Assembly (NCBI GenBank): GCA_016932165.1
Contig: JAFGDK010000089.1
Location: 1-64,000, forward strand
Length of the DNA: 64,000 nucleotides
Direction of reading: 5' to 3'
Origin: Anaerolineales bacterium
GTDB taxonomy: Bacteria > Chloroflexota > Anaerolineae > Anaerolineales > UBA11579
Positions 35,018 to 44,560 of the stretch are shown piece by piece (positions within the stretch are counted from its first letter, which is position 1; every line of letters starts with the position of its first letter). Below the pieces are notes generated by a model that saw only the letters and a list, made by a program, of their open reading frames with translations, did no database searches and had not been told where the DNA came from. The position numbers and the translations under genes are program-made.

Positions 35018-36787
35018 ATGATGCTGAAAAGAATCCCCCTGCTTATGACGGTAGTTTTCACAGCTCTCATCGCAGTTGGCTGCAGTCCTGATCCAATCCC
35101 AAATCAGATCCCCGGGCCAACCTTTCCCCCACCCACCAAGCCAGCTGCCCAGCAGCCAGCAGAACAATCCCAACCGGCAGAAGAGCCAAAAGAAGAACCC
35201 GTTCCAACAGCCCGCGCCTTCAATGACCTGACAATAGAACCGCCTGCCCTGGTGCAGGATTCGACCGATCTAGTCTCCGGTTCGGGCAACTGCGCAGTGT
35301 GCCATACCGGCCTGAGTAAAGAGGGCGAAGACCTCTCCTTTGACACCCTCTGGCGGGCTTCCATGATGGCCCACAGCGCTAAGGATCCATACTGGCAGGC
35401 CTCTGTCAGCACAGAAATCAAAGAATTCCCGGAACTGGCGGAGGTGATTGCTGATAAATGCGCCTCCTGCCACATGCCGCTGGCCCATTTTGATGCTGTT
35501 TCGAACGAGGAAATTCCGTTGGTGGTTGGGGATGGCTATCTCAACCCCCAAAATCCGCTCCACGATCTGGCTGCGGACGGCGTCTCCTGCACCAGCTGCC
35601 ACCAGATTTTGCCGGACAATTTTGGGGAAAAGGATTCATACAGCGGACATTATCTGATCGATTCCCAAAACCGGGGCTTTGGCGAACGGATTTCCTTTGG
35701 ACCGTTCCTGGTGTCAAATGGTCTTGCCCAAATAATGTTGTCAGCCAGCGGCTACCAATCCGTGCAGTCTGAGCACATCACCGACTCTGATCTGTGCGGC
35801 ACCTGCCACAACCTTTACACACCCTATCTGAACAGCGCGGGAGAGGTCGCTGGGGAATTTCCGGAGCAAACTATCCACCTGGAGTGGGAGAATAGTGATT
35901 TCGCATCAGGCGCTTGCGCTGACTGCCATATGCCCAGGGTGGACAATGTGAACCTCTCTAATCTGTCCAATACCCCGCAGGAATACCTGCGCAAGCACAC
36001 TTTTGCCGGTGCCAATGCGTTCATGCTCAAACTACTCCAGTCCAATGCCGCCGAGACAGGGATCACTGCAGATGAGGGACAGATGCAGGCAGCTATCGAC
36101 CGGATCACTGCTCAATTGTACGCCCAACCCAATACTGATATCAAAGTGAATGCAGCCAACATCGAGAATGAAATCCTGACCGCGGATGTGACCGTCTCCA
36201 ATAACAATGGGCACAAACGCCCAGCCAGCTTCCCATCCCGCCGTGTTTGGATCCATTTCTGGGTCACCGATGGCAATGGCACGGTGATCTTTGAATCTGG
36301 GGCGGTGGACGAACGAGGTTTTATCGAGGGCAATGACAATGACATCGATGCTGCCCTCTACGAACCGCACTATCAGCTGATCGACAGCCCAGACCAGGTG
36401 CAAATCTACGAAGCGATCATGCATAACACAGAAAACGAGGTCACCACCACCTTGCTTCGTGCAGCCGGCTACCTGAAGGATAACCGTTTGCTCCCACAGG
36501 GCTTCCCATTGGAAAACCCGCCAGCCGATATTGCCCCATACGGCGCAGTGACTGAGGACGATAATTTTATCGGCGGGGGCGATACGATCCAGTATGTGGT
36601 GGATGTCAGCCAGTACACTGGGCCATTCACCCTCAGATGTGAGCTGCTCTACCAGACGATCGCTTACCGCTGGGCAGAAAATCTTCGAGAGTACGGCACT
36701 CCGGAAAGCGACCAGTTCTTCCAATACTTCGATTCTGCTGATCGCGCGCCTGTCGTATTGGGTATTGCCCAATACCCGGAGGAATAG
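35018..36787 (+). CDS. Pentahaem cytochrome c lipoprotein
   Basis: With the start at 35018 (GGAG is positioned for this ATG) the protein has 589 residues. The signal peptide ends AVGC, so it is lipid-anchored outside the membrane. A Pro/Gln/Glu-rich linker follows. Five CxxCH haem sites are visible: CAVCH, CASCH, CTSCH, CGTCH and CADCH, all within the first 310 residues. The C-terminal 200 residues lack haem sites and carry conserved blocks (NNNGHKRPASFPSRRVWIHFWVTD, YEPHYQLIDSPDQVQIYE). It probably carries or passes electrons at the cell surface; the partner is unknown. It is a paralogue of the next gene. Confidence 0.88.
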   Translation: MMLKRIPLLMTVVFTALIAVGCSPDPIPNQIPGPTFPPPTKPAAQQPAEQSQPAEEPKEEPVPTARAFNDLTIEPPALVQDSTDLVSGSGNCAVCHTGLSKEGEDLSFDTLWRASMMAHSAKDPYWQASVSTEIKEFPELAEVIADKCASCHMPLAHFDAVSNEEIPLVVGDGYLNPQNPLHDLAADGVSCTSCHQILPDNFGEKDSYSGHYLIDSQNRGFGERISFGPFLVSNGLAQIMLSASGYQSVQSEHITDSDLCGTCHNLYTPYLNSAGEVAGEFPEQTIHLEWENSDFASGACADCHMPRVDNVNLSNLSNTPQEYLRKHTFAGANAFMLKLLQSNAAETGITADEGQMQAAIDRITAQLYAQPNTDIKVNAANIENEILTADVTVSNNNGHKRPASFPSRRVWIHFWVTDGNGTVIFESGAVDERGFIEGNDNDIDAALYEPHYQLIDSPDQVQIYEAIMHNTENEVTTTLLRAAGYLKDNRLLPQGFPLENPPADIAPYGAVTEDDNFIGGGDTIQYVVDVSQYTGPFTLRCELLYQTIAYRWAENLREYGTPESDQFFQYFDSADRAPVVLGIAQYPEE

Positions 36788-36856
36788 GCTGCCAGGATAA
36801 GACTGAGTACAGGTGTAAATTTATATCCTCAGGCCAGACCTAGCAAAATTGTATCT

Positions 36857-36883
36857 TTGCCAGCATATTTCAGGCTGTATAAT
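36857..36883 (+). promoter_or_regulatory. Promoter of the second cytochrome gene
   Basis: TTGCCA (36857-36862), a 15-bp spacer and TATAAT (36878-36883) lie 39 bp before the chosen ATG. The track start for this ORF (TTG at 36857) falls in the -35 box, which supports the later start. Confidence 0.65.
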
Positions 36884-36922
36884 GAAATCGTGAAGTTGAA
36901 CACAAGGGTGAGGAAAACAACG

Positions 36923-38644
36923 ATGAAAAAAACTTTGTTATGGCTGATCCTGCTTGGATTGCTGACAGGGGGCTGCACCTCAGCCCCGGAAATCATTCAT
37001 GCAAATGCGACCGGGGGGGTGATTGAACAACTCAGCGAACTGACCGTTGATCCCCCCGGACTGGTGCATGACAACACCGACCTGGTGTCTGGTTCAGGCA
37101 ATTGCGCTGAATGCCATTCTGGTCTACAGGCCGAAGCCAGCGCCTGCCTCAGCTGCCATCCAGACTGGGATGATGACAGCATCAACGATATATCCTTTGA
37201 TACCCTTTGGCGAGCTTCGATGATGGCCCACAGCGCCAGAGACCCTTACTTTCAGGCAAGTGTCAGCGCTGAAACCTCGCTGTTTCCGGAACGAAATGGG
37301 GAGATTGCCGAAGAATGCGCCCGCTGCCATATGCCGCTGGCCCATTTTGATGCCACCGCTAATCATGAACCCCCCTTGATTTTGGAGCAGGGCTACTTGA
37401 ACCCGGCCAACGAACTCCATGATCTGGCTATGGATGGTGTTTCCTGCAATCTATGTCACCAGATCGAACGCCAGAACTTTGGCCAGACAGAGTCATTCAG
37501 CGGGCATTATGTGATTGATACCGAACACCGCTCCTTTGGCAAACGCGTCTCCTACGGCCCCTTACCCATTTCCCCTGGATATGCAGAACTGATGCAGTTG
37601 GCAGTCGGTTATCGCCCGGTGCCATCCGGGCACAGTGATGATTCCGAACTCTGCGGCACCTGCCACAACCTCTACACCCCATACATGGACGGTACCGGCG
37701 AATTTATTGGAGAATACCCGGAGCAAACTGTCCACCTGGAATGGCAGAACAGTATACATGCCCAGGACTCATGTGCGGAATGCCACATGCCGCTGTTGGA
37801 AAACGCAAAGATTTCAAGCTTATCAAAAGACATGCAAAGTTATATGCGCTTGCATACCTTTTCTGGCGCAAACAGCTTTATGCTCAATATCCTGAAGGCA
37901 AACGCTCAGCAGACAGGACTGACCGCTGAAGATATCCACATGGATGGTGCCATCGGGCGGATTCATGCCCAACTCACAACTGATGAGAATACCGAGATAA
38001 AATTGGGAGATCTCTTCCTGCGGGATGAGACCCTGCTGGTTGAATTGATCGTCTCCAACGACAACGGGCACAAGCGCCCTACCGGGTTCCCCTCCCGGCG
38101 GATGTGGATCCATTTCTGGATGACAGATGCAGATGGTGTGGTCTTCTTTGAATCGGGCAGAGTGGATCAACAGGGATTCATCCAGGGCAACGATAATGAT
38201 CTTGATCCTGCTCTCTACGAACCCCACTACCAGATGATCGACAGTCCGGATCAGGTGCAAATCTATGAGGCCATCCTGCACAATACGGATAACCAAGTCA
38301 CCACCACCTTACTGCGAGCAGCTGGCTACCTCAAGGATAACCGGCTGCTGCCGGCTGGTTTCCCTGTCAACGATCCTCCCCCAGACATCGCCCCAAAAGG
38401 CGCTGCGCTGGAGGACGAGGACTTTGTTGCCCGCAAGGATACAATTAATTATCTGATCGACCTCAATGGGCATCCCGGACCATACCAGATCCAGGCAGAA
38501 CTGCTATACCAAACGATTGGCTACCGCTGGGCAGAAAACCTGCGCCAGTATGGCACTACTGAAAGCGTCCAGTTCTTCCAGTATTATGACCAGGCCGACC
38601 TCACCCCGATTCTCTTGGCTGCCACGCGTGCAGTTTTCCAGTGA
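36923..38644 (+). CDS. Hexahaem cytochrome c lipoprotein
   Basis: Started at MKKTLLWLILLG (36923) the protein has 573 residues; this ATG gives a proper lipoprotein signal (LLTGGC, Cys18). Six CxxCH sites are present: CAECH, CLSCH, CARCH, CNLCH, CGTCH and CAECH. The extra one (CLSCH) is near the first haem and is absent in the paralogue upstream. The histidines in FDTLWRASMMAHSA and MPLAHFD are shared by both proteins and may be distal haem ligands. The C-terminal domain closely follows the paralogue. It has its own promoter, so the pair could be differently expressed. Confidence 0.88.
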   Translation: MKKTLLWLILLGLLTGGCTSAPEIIHANATGGVIEQLSELTVDPPGLVHDNTDLVSGSGNCAECHSGLQAEASACLSCHPDWDDDSINDISFDTLWRASMMAHSARDPYFQASVSAETSLFPERNGEIAEECARCHMPLAHFDATANHEPPLILEQGYLNPANELHDLAMDGVSCNLCHQIERQNFGQTESFSGHYVIDTEHRSFGKRVSYGPLPISPGYAELMQLAVGYRPVPSGHSDDSELCGTCHNLYTPYMDGTGEFIGEYPEQTVHLEWQNSIHAQDSCAECHMPLLENAKISSLSKDMQSYMRLHTFSGANSFMLNILKANAQQTGLTAEDIHMDGAIGRIHAQLTTDENTEIKLGDLFLRDETLLVELIVSNDNGHKRPTGFPSRRMWIHFWMTDADGVVFFESGRVDQQGFIQGNDNDLDPALYEPHYQMIDSPDQVQIYEAILHNTDNQVTTTLLRAAGYLKDNRLLPAGFPVNDPPPDIAPKGAALEDEDFVARKDTINYLIDLNGHPGPYQIQAELLYQTIGYRWAENLRQYGTTESVQFFQYYDQADLTPILLAATRAVFQ

Positions 38645-38718
38645 TGTGCAAGGAAATGAAATGTTGAAGCCAATCCCTGGTTTCACTATCTGACAATCAA
38701 ACCAATCAAGATCAACAA

Positions 38719-38750
38719 AGAAGCGCCCAGACATTCAGGCGCTTCTCTTT
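38719..38750. terminator. Bidirectional terminator between cytochrome and ABC exporter genes
   Basis: AGAAGCGCC and GGCGCTTCT form a 9-bp stem with a 10-nt loop. CTTT follows on the plus strand and TTGTTG on the minus strand, so it can end transcription from both convergent units. Confidence 0.75.
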
Positions 38751-38767
38751 ATCTATTATCGTATGGG

Positions 38768-40657
38768 TTAATCCGCTTGTGCGAATTCAAACTGGCTGTA
38801 GTACAGGTCGGCGTAAAAACCATTCATCGCCAGCAGTTCCTCATGCTTGCCCTGCTCCACAATGTCGCCTTCATTCATCACCAGAATCAGGTCAGAAGCG
38901 CGGATGGTAGAAAGGCGGTGGGCAATTACAAAGCTGGTGCGGTTCTCCATCAGCTTATTCATCGCCTGCTGGATCAGCACCTCAGTCCGGGTGTCTACCG
39001 AGCTGGTGGCTTCATCCAGGATGAGGATATCCGGATCCGCCAGGATCGCACGCGCAATTGTCATCAACTGCTTCTGCCCCTGTGAGATATTGGAGGTCTC
39101 CTCATTCAGTTCCATGCCGTAACCTTCGGGAAGCGTTCGCACAAAGTGATCCACATGAGCAGCTTTGGCCGCTTCGATTACCTCGTCATCGGTGGCATCC
39201 TGCCGGCCGTATCGGATATTCTCCATGATCGTACCGCTGTACAGCCAGGTATCCTGCAGCACCATACCAAACATCCTGCGCAGGTCCTGCCGGGTGAAGT
39301 CCTTGATATCATGACCATCGACAGTGATCCTGCCAGCGTTGAGGTCATAGAAGCGCATCAGCAGTTTGACGATGGTGGTCTTACCGGCACCCGTTGGTCC
39401 GACAATCGCAATTCGCTGGCCGGGCTGTACCTCGGTGGAGAAATCCTTGATCACAATCTTGTCTGGCTGGTAGCCAAACTTGACATTGTGGAACTCCACT
39501 TTGCCCTGTACATCTTCCACAGCAATCGGGGTCTCAGTATCTGAAATTTCCTCTTCTTCGGAAAGGAACTCAAACACGCGCTCGGCGGCGGCGGCGGTCT
39601 GTTGCAGTATGTTAGAGATATTGGCAATCTGGCTGATCGGTTGGGTGAACGAACGTACATACTGGATAAAAGCCTGGATATCGCCCACGGTGATCACCTG
39701 GCGCACTGCCAGCCACCCCCCCAGGATGCTGACTGCCACATAGCCCACGTTACCGACAAAATTCATCACTGGCATCATCAATCCAGAAAGGAACTGGGAC
39801 TTCCATGCAGACGAATACAAGGTGTCATTGTATTCATCAAAGGTCTCCACACTTTCTTGCTCACGGTTGAAGGCTTTCATCACAATATGCCCGCCGAACA
39901 TCTCCTCCACATGTCCGTTGACATGACCGAGATAATCCTGCTGCTGCTTGAAATATTTTTGTGATTGGCGCACCACCAGGCTGATGAACCCCATCGAGAT
40001 TGGCAACATCAGCAGTGCCACCAACGTCATCTGCCAGCTGATCGAAAACATCATCACCAGCACGCCGATCACGGTAATCACCGATGTAATCATCTGTGAG
40101 AGGCTCTGGTTCAATGTCTGGCTGATCGTATCCACATCATTGGTCACGCGGGAGAGGACTTCGCCCTGGGTGGTCTTGTCGAAGTAGCGCAGAGGCAAAC
40201 GGTTGATCTTCTCCAAAATCTCCCGGCGGAACTGGTAAGTGATCTTGATGGAAACGCCGGAAATGATCCAACCCTGGATATAGCCGAACAGGGAAGAAAG
40301 CCCATACAGCCCCAGGGTCAGCAGGAGGACATTGCCAATATACTCAAAGTCAATCCCCTCCCCGCTGCCAGTTACCTGGCCCATAACCCCTTCAAATAAT
40401 TTGGTCGTTGCCCGGCCTAATATCTTGGGTCCGACAATTGCTGCCACCGTGGAACCGATCGCAAACAGAAATACAATCAGGATCGAAACTTTATAGGGGG
40501 CCAGGTACTCGATCAGTTTTGCCATCGTGCCGCGGAAGTCTCTGGCTTTTTCCCCGCTGATGATCATATGCCCGCGGCCGGGGCCGCCTCCGCGCGGCCC
40601 AAATCCCGGACCGCGTCTTTCCTGTCTGTCTCTTGAAGTATCGTTTGTCTGATTCAT
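38768..40657 (-). CDS. ABC exporter half-transporter with intact ATPase site
   Basis: A 629-residue fused membrane/ATPase subunit. After a Gly/Arg/Pro-rich tail (about 10-30) a six-helix membrane domain (about 55-355) is followed by a nucleotide-binding domain: Walker A GPTGAGKTT, signature NISQGQKQ (a variant of LSGGQ), Walker B ILILDEATSSVD with the catalytic glutamate and the switch histidine in IAHRLST. It overlaps the upstream partner gene by 4 nt (ATGA), so a heterodimer is expected. Likely substrates are drugs or lipids. Regulation is by the MarR gene at the head of the operon. Confidence 0.93.
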   Translation of the reverse strand: MNQTNDTSRDRQERRGPGFGPRGGGPGRGHMIISGEKARDFRGTMAKLIEYLAPYKVSILIVFLFAIGSTVAAIVGPKILGRATTKLFEGVMGQVTGSGEGIDFEYIGNVLLLTLGLYGLSSLFGYIQGWIISGVSIKITYQFRREILEKINRLPLRYFDKTTQGEVLSRVTNDVDTISQTLNQSLSQMITSVITVIGVLVMMFSISWQMTLVALLMLPISMGFISLVVRQSQKYFKQQQDYLGHVNGHVEEMFGGHIVMKAFNREQESVETFDEYNDTLYSSAWKSQFLSGLMMPVMNFVGNVGYVAVSILGGWLAVRQVITVGDIQAFIQYVRSFTQPISQIANISNILQQTAAAAERVFEFLSEEEEISDTETPIAVEDVQGKVEFHNVKFGYQPDKIVIKDFSTEVQPGQRIAIVGPTGAGKTTIVKLLMRFYDLNAGRITVDGHDIKDFTRQDLRRMFGMVLQDTWLYSGTIMENIRYGRQDATDDEVIEAAKAAHVDHFVRTLPEGYGMELNEETSNISQGQKQLMTIARAILADPDILILDEATSSVDTRTEVLIQQAMNKLMENRTSFVIAHRLSTIRASDLILVMNEGDIVEQGKHEELLAMNGFYADLYYSQFEFAQAD

Positions 40658-42903
40658 GAGAGTTCCTCCTCGCTGAGCTGGGACCGGGCTATTTCCTGAT
40701 ACGTGCTGCAGGTCTTCATCAGGTCTTGATGCCTGCCCTTGCCTACGATCCGGCCCTCATCGAGCACGAGGATCTGGTCGGCATTTTTCACCGTAGCAAC
40801 CCGCTGGGTCACAATCAATACGGTGCTGTTACCGGTTTTCTCTTTCAGGGTTTTCCGCAGCGTGGCGTCGGTTTTAAAATCTAAAGCAGAGAAACTGTCA
40901 TCGAAAATAAAGATCGGCGGGCGTTTGACCAAAGCCCGGGCAATTGCCAGTCGCTGCTTTTGGCCTCCGGAAACATTTGCACCGCCCTGAGAAATCTCTG
41001 CTTGCAAGCCCTTTTCGCCGCCAAACACAAACTCACCAGCCTGAGCAATCTCAACCGCTTCGATCAAGTCTTCTTCTGGCGCTTCCTCGTCTGCATAGCG
41101 CAGGTTGCTCTCGATCGTACCTGAAAACAGGACCCCGCGCTGCGGCACATACCCGATCTTGGCACGCAGGTCGCTTTGTTTCACCTGGCGGATATCAATG
41201 CCATCAATCAGAATCGCACCGCTGCTGACATCATAGAAGCGCGGGATCAGGTTGATCACCGTGGATTTTCCACACCCGGTTGAGCCGATGATCGCGGTGG
41301 TTTTGCCCGGTTGGGCAGTAAAGTTGAGATCACAGACCACATAGTCTTCCGCCCCGGGATATTTGAAGCCAACATCCCTGAATTCGATCTCGCCCTTGAA
41401 TGGAGCAGCGAATTGCTTCGGCTCTTTGGGGTCTTTGATCTCCACCTCGGTTTCGAGCACATCAGCAATCCGGGCACCAGAAATAGAAGCCCTTGGCAGG
41501 AAAATGAACATCATCGTCATCATCAGGAAGGAGAACACGATCTGCATGGCATACTGCAAGAAGGCCATCATGTCGCCGACCTGCATATTGGCTTCAGCTA
41601 CCTGGTGCGCCCCCACCCAGAGGATCAAAACCGTGAGACCATTCATCACCAGCATCATCACCGGCATCAAGGTCACCATCACCCGGGTGACGAACAAGCT
41701 GACTCTCGTCAGGTCGAGATTGGCTTTATCAAAGCGGTCTTCTTCAAAAGCCTGCTTATTGAACGCCCGGATCACCATCATCCCGGAGAGATTCTCACGG
41801 GTGACCAGATTCAACCGGTCGATCAAATCTTGAATGATCTTGAACTTTGGCAGGGAGATGACGAACACGATCGCGATCAGAGTCAGGATCGCCATCACCG
41901 CGGCGGCGATGATCCAGGACATCTCCGCGCCTTTGCCCATCGCCCGGATCACCGCACCCACCCCCAGGATCGGGGCATAAATCACCATGCGCATCACCAT
42001 AAAGGTGACCGTTTGCACTTGGGTGATGTCGTTGGTCGAACGAGTGATCAGCGATGCGGTGGAAAATTTATTAAATTCTGCCGCTGAGAAGCTCTCCACA
42101 TGGGCAAAGAGATCCCGGCGCAAGTCTCGGGCCACGCCGGCAGCCACCCGGGCCCCCAGGTAACTCACTGCGATCGTGGCTGCGCCCCCAGCCAGAGAGA
42201 TCAGCAGCATGATCGCGCCTGTGCGCAGGATATAACTGGACCGGAGTTTCTCCAGGTCCATTCCAATGGCTTCATATTCGGCTTTCACAGCTTCGATCCC
42301 GATCTGGGTAAGCATATTTGCGTCCAATGAAGCAAATTGCTGATCAAATCCTGCGGTCAGCTGGGCGAGCTGTGCCTCTGGCATGATTGCCAAAGCCTGG
42401 AAGATGTCCATCCCCGGCGGGAGCTGGCCGAACCCTTCTGCCATTTCTGGCGCCAGGGTCTGCATCTGTTCCAGCGCAGCCGGGTCTTCTGTGATGCGGG
42501 TTAGCAGAGAAACAATGATTAAATCCTGCGCCAGACCAGCGTTGAGCTGATCGCTTGTCTCCTGGTCGATCTGATTGAGGACATACACTGGCTCTTCTGC
42601 CAGAATGGGATATCTTTCAACATAATCCTGATAATCAGGCGAATCCTTTTCGACAAGCGTGTAATTTTCTTCAACCAGCCGGGTTTCATCCTCACTAAGG
42701 AAGAGATTTAATTTATCCAGTGTGGAGGCTCGCATGGCTTCTGGGACCGCCTTTTCGATTCCACTTTGCTGGATTCCATTGTTCACAATCCGAGACATAT
42801 AGTCTGGCAGCGCCAGGTCTGCGTTAGCCTGGCCGAACAACAGCACCACGGCGATCACGAACAACCAGAAATACGGTTTCAGGTATCTGATCAGTCTTAG
42901 CAT
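40654..42903 (-). CDS. ABC exporter half-transporter with degenerate ATPase site
   Basis: A 749-residue partner of the downstream exporter subunit. Walker A GSTGCGKST and signature NVSGGQKQRL are good, but the catalytic glutamate is replaced by aspartate (IFIFDDSFSALD) and the switch histidine by glutamine (VTQRVAT). These changes are known from the non-catalytic site of heterodimeric exporters such as BmrCD and TmrAB. An insert of about 185 residues lies between the first two transmembrane helices (about 35-220) and would form an extracellular domain. The start is 12 nt after the MarR gene. Confidence 0.93.
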   Translation of the reverse strand: MLRLIRYLKPYFWLFVIAVVLLFGQANADLALPDYMSRIVNNGIQQSGIEKAVPEAMRASTLDKLNLFLSEDETRLVEENYTLVEKDSPDYQDYVERYPILAEEPVYVLNQIDQETSDQLNAGLAQDLIIVSLLTRITEDPAALEQMQTLAPEMAEGFGQLPPGMDIFQALAIMPEAQLAQLTAGFDQQFASLDANMLTQIGIEAVKAEYEAIGMDLEKLRSSYILRTGAIMLLISLAGGAATIAVSYLGARVAAGVARDLRRDLFAHVESFSAAEFNKFSTASLITRSTNDITQVQTVTFMVMRMVIYAPILGVGAVIRAMGKGAEMSWIIAAAVMAILTLIAIVFVISLPKFKIIQDLIDRLNLVTRENLSGMMVIRAFNKQAFEEDRFDKANLDLTRVSLFVTRVMVTLMPVMMLVMNGLTVLILWVGAHQVAEANMQVGDMMAFLQYAMQIVFSFLMMTMMFIFLPRASISGARIADVLETEVEIKDPKEPKQFAAPFKGEIEFRDVGFKYPGAEDYVVCDLNFTAQPGKTTAIIGSTGCGKSTVINLIPRFYDVSSGAILIDGIDIRQVKQSDLRAKIGYVPQRGVLFSGTIESNLRYADEEAPEEDLIEAVEIAQAGEFVFGGEKGLQAEISQGGANVSGGQKQRLAIARALVKRPPIFIFDDSFSALDFKTDATLRKTLKEKTGNSTVLIVTQRVATVKNADQILVLDEGRIVGKGRHQDLMKTCSTYQEIARSQLSEEELS

Positions 42904-42915
42904 AGAATTGTGCTC

Positions 42916-43395
42916 CTACGTTTTGGGGAGATTCTGGATCTCTGAATTGGATAACTGTTCTTGCGGTCCAAGTTTACGGACCAGGAGTTCGAAGGCCCGG
43001 TAAACTTGCTCTCTTTCATCGTCTGTAAGCGATTTAATCATCTCTATGAACCAGGCTCTTCGGGCGCTAAAGTTTTCCTTCAATACCTCGCTGCCTTTAT
43101 CTGTCATTCTGATCTGTTTAACCCGCCGGTCGTTGGGATCTTCGGCGCGCAGGATCAACCCTTCGTGCACCATGCGGTCCACCATCTGGCTGGCGGCTGC
43201 GGTGGAAACGTTTAACCCCTCAGCGATCTCAGTAATCGCACTGGCTCCCTTGTGATGCAGGATCATCAAAGTTCTGAGCTGCGGCATCGAAAGGCCGGCC
43301 TCGCGGGAGTGGATCACAGCGCTGTGCATCGAATTGCGCATAAACAGGGCGAATAAATCCAGCAGGGCATCCAGGTTTTTGTCGGGAGCGCTCAT
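42916..43395 (-). CDS. MarR-family regulator of ABC exporter operon
   Basis: A 159-residue winged-helix regulator. The DNA-binding region is clear: AITEIAEGLNVSTAAASQMVDRMVHEGLILR followed by the wing DPNDRRVKQIRMTDKG. It is the first gene of a three-gene operon with the two exporter subunits, the usual place for a repressor released by the exported compound. A strong promoter lies about 35 bp upstream; a TTCGAA-centred symmetric sequence between promoter and start is a possible operator. Confidence 0.92.
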   Translation of the reverse strand: MSAPDKNLDALLDLFALFMRNSMHSAVIHSREAGLSMPQLRTLMILHHKGASAITEIAEGLNVSTAAASQMVDRMVHEGLILRAEDPNDRRVKQIRMTDKGSEVLKENFSARRAWFIEMIKSLTDDEREQVYRAFELLVRKLGPQEQLSNSEIQNLPKT

Positions 43396-43427
43396 AATTT
43401 AGCCATATTATTAGTTTCGAAGGGTTA

Positions 43428-43456
43428 AATATAAAGGAGAGTTATTAAAAAGTCAA
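43428..43456 (-). promoter_or_regulatory. Promoter of the MarR-ABC exporter operon
   Basis: On the minus strand TTGACT (43451-43456), a 17-bp spacer and TATATT (43428-43433) form one of the best promoters in the window, ending 32 bp before the MarR ATG. Confidence 0.8.
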
Positions 43457-43507
43457 CACCAGGGATGCAAATATTTTGTTAGAAAACCAATGCCGCAGTT
43501 CAGAGTT

Positions 43508-43527
43508 GGCAGACTGGCCAGTCTGCC
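43508..43527. repeat. Perfect 20-bp palindrome
   Basis: GGCAGACTGGCCAGTCTGCC is a perfect palindrome. It lies 8 bp beyond the stop of the membrane protein gene and upstream of the MarR promoter. With a GGCC loop it could form an RNA hairpin without T-tract, or it may be a protein-binding site. Confidence 0.7.
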
Positions 43528-43535
43528 GCTCAACA

Positions 43536-44357
43536 TCACTCTGATTTTGCGCATGCACGCAGATATCGAACGAATGGGATAAAACAAACCGATCCCATTG
43601 AGGCAACCACCAGGATGTCAACAAATGGGATCGCTGTTTGGTTGATCGCCGCCTGGACCACCAGCAAGGCGATCAGGCCGGCAAACAACATGCTGGCAGC
43701 ATACAACAGCCCCAAACCGGCAGCAGCTCCCATCACCCGGTTGCGGAGCAGCATCACACCCCCGGCAAACAGCAGCACCGACAAGACCATATCAGCGACC
43801 AGCACCCCCACTTCCGATAACGGAATGGCTCTCGATTGGATCAGCGAGCTTGCAAACATCCCCACCGCCCTGAAGAAGAACAACGTGCCAAATCCGGTCA
43901 GTACCCATCCTGAAAATTTAGCCGGGATCACCTCCAGCAGCCGGCCCCTTATTGCTCGAAGGTCTAGCTGGTAGAAAATCCAGAAGGGCCCAAAGGCGCA
44001 TACCAAGATCAGCACCAGGTGGCCAGCGGAGAACAGGTCAAACCGCCGGCCAAACACATAGGCAATTGAGTTATAGAACACATACAGCATAGCTCCCGGT
44101 AAAAGGAGCAAACCGGTGAGCTTACTTCCCCGAATCAGCAGAAAAACAGCTGCCAACACGGGCAGACCAATCAGTAGATTGATCAAATCGTTGGTCATGA
44201 ATGCTTGAATGAACTCCTCGGCAGGATAAAGCTGTTCAGACCAGTTAAGCCCGATGATGGAGAGTCCTGCAAGCAGAACCGCCACAAAAATGATCAACAG
44301 CTGGATACTGGCCAAGTTACCGCTAAAGAAATGATTGCCCGTGTTTTTGGTTGCCAT
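43536..44357 (-). CDS. Polytopic membrane protein, unknown function
   Basis: A 273-residue protein with about eight transmembrane segments. I use the ATG at 44357 because AGAGGAG stands at the right distance; the track start is a GTG two codons earlier. No motif is recognised. Repeated use of charged short loops and small residues suggests a channel, transporter or membrane sensor. It is divergent from the CPBP protease gene and separate from the MarR operon downstream. Confidence 0.75.
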   Translation of the reverse strand: MATKNTGNHFFSGNLASIQLLIIFVAVLLAGLSIIGLNWSEQLYPAEEFIQAFMTNDLINLLIGLPVLAAVFLLIRGSKLTGLLLLPGAMLYVFYNSIAYVFGRRFDLFSAGHLVLILVCAFGPFWIFYQLDLRAIRGRLLEVIPAKFSGWVLTGFGTLFFFRAVGMFASSLIQSRAIPLSEVGVLVADMVLSVLLFAGGVMLLRNRVMGAAAGLGLLYAASMLFAGLIALLVVQAAINQTAIPFVDILVVASMGSVCFIPFVRYLRACAKSE

Positions 44358-44450
44358 ACGCACTCCTCTTTCAGATCATCCTCAACCGGATCATGCAGCC
44401 GGTGTATATACTATAACCACAAAATGATAAATTTTATTCGGATGTTTTCC

Positions 44451-44492
44451 TCAACCCAGATTAATCTCTGGGTTGAGAATTGTCTATATAAT
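44451..44492 (+). promoter_or_regulatory. Inverted repeat and -10 box before CPBP gene
   Basis: TCAACCCAGA and TCTGGGTTGA (44451-44460, 44467-44476) form a 10-bp inverted repeat with 6 bp between. It is followed by TATAAT at 44487-44492, about 70 bp before the CPBP gene. The repeat covers the -35 area, so it may be an operator; as RNA from the minus strand it could also form a hairpin. Confidence 0.5.
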
Positions 44493-44560
44493 GGATCTAG
44501 GATCTAAAAAACCAATCTCCTCTGCCAGCATCGAAAAATAAGAAGGGACGGACTATAGTC

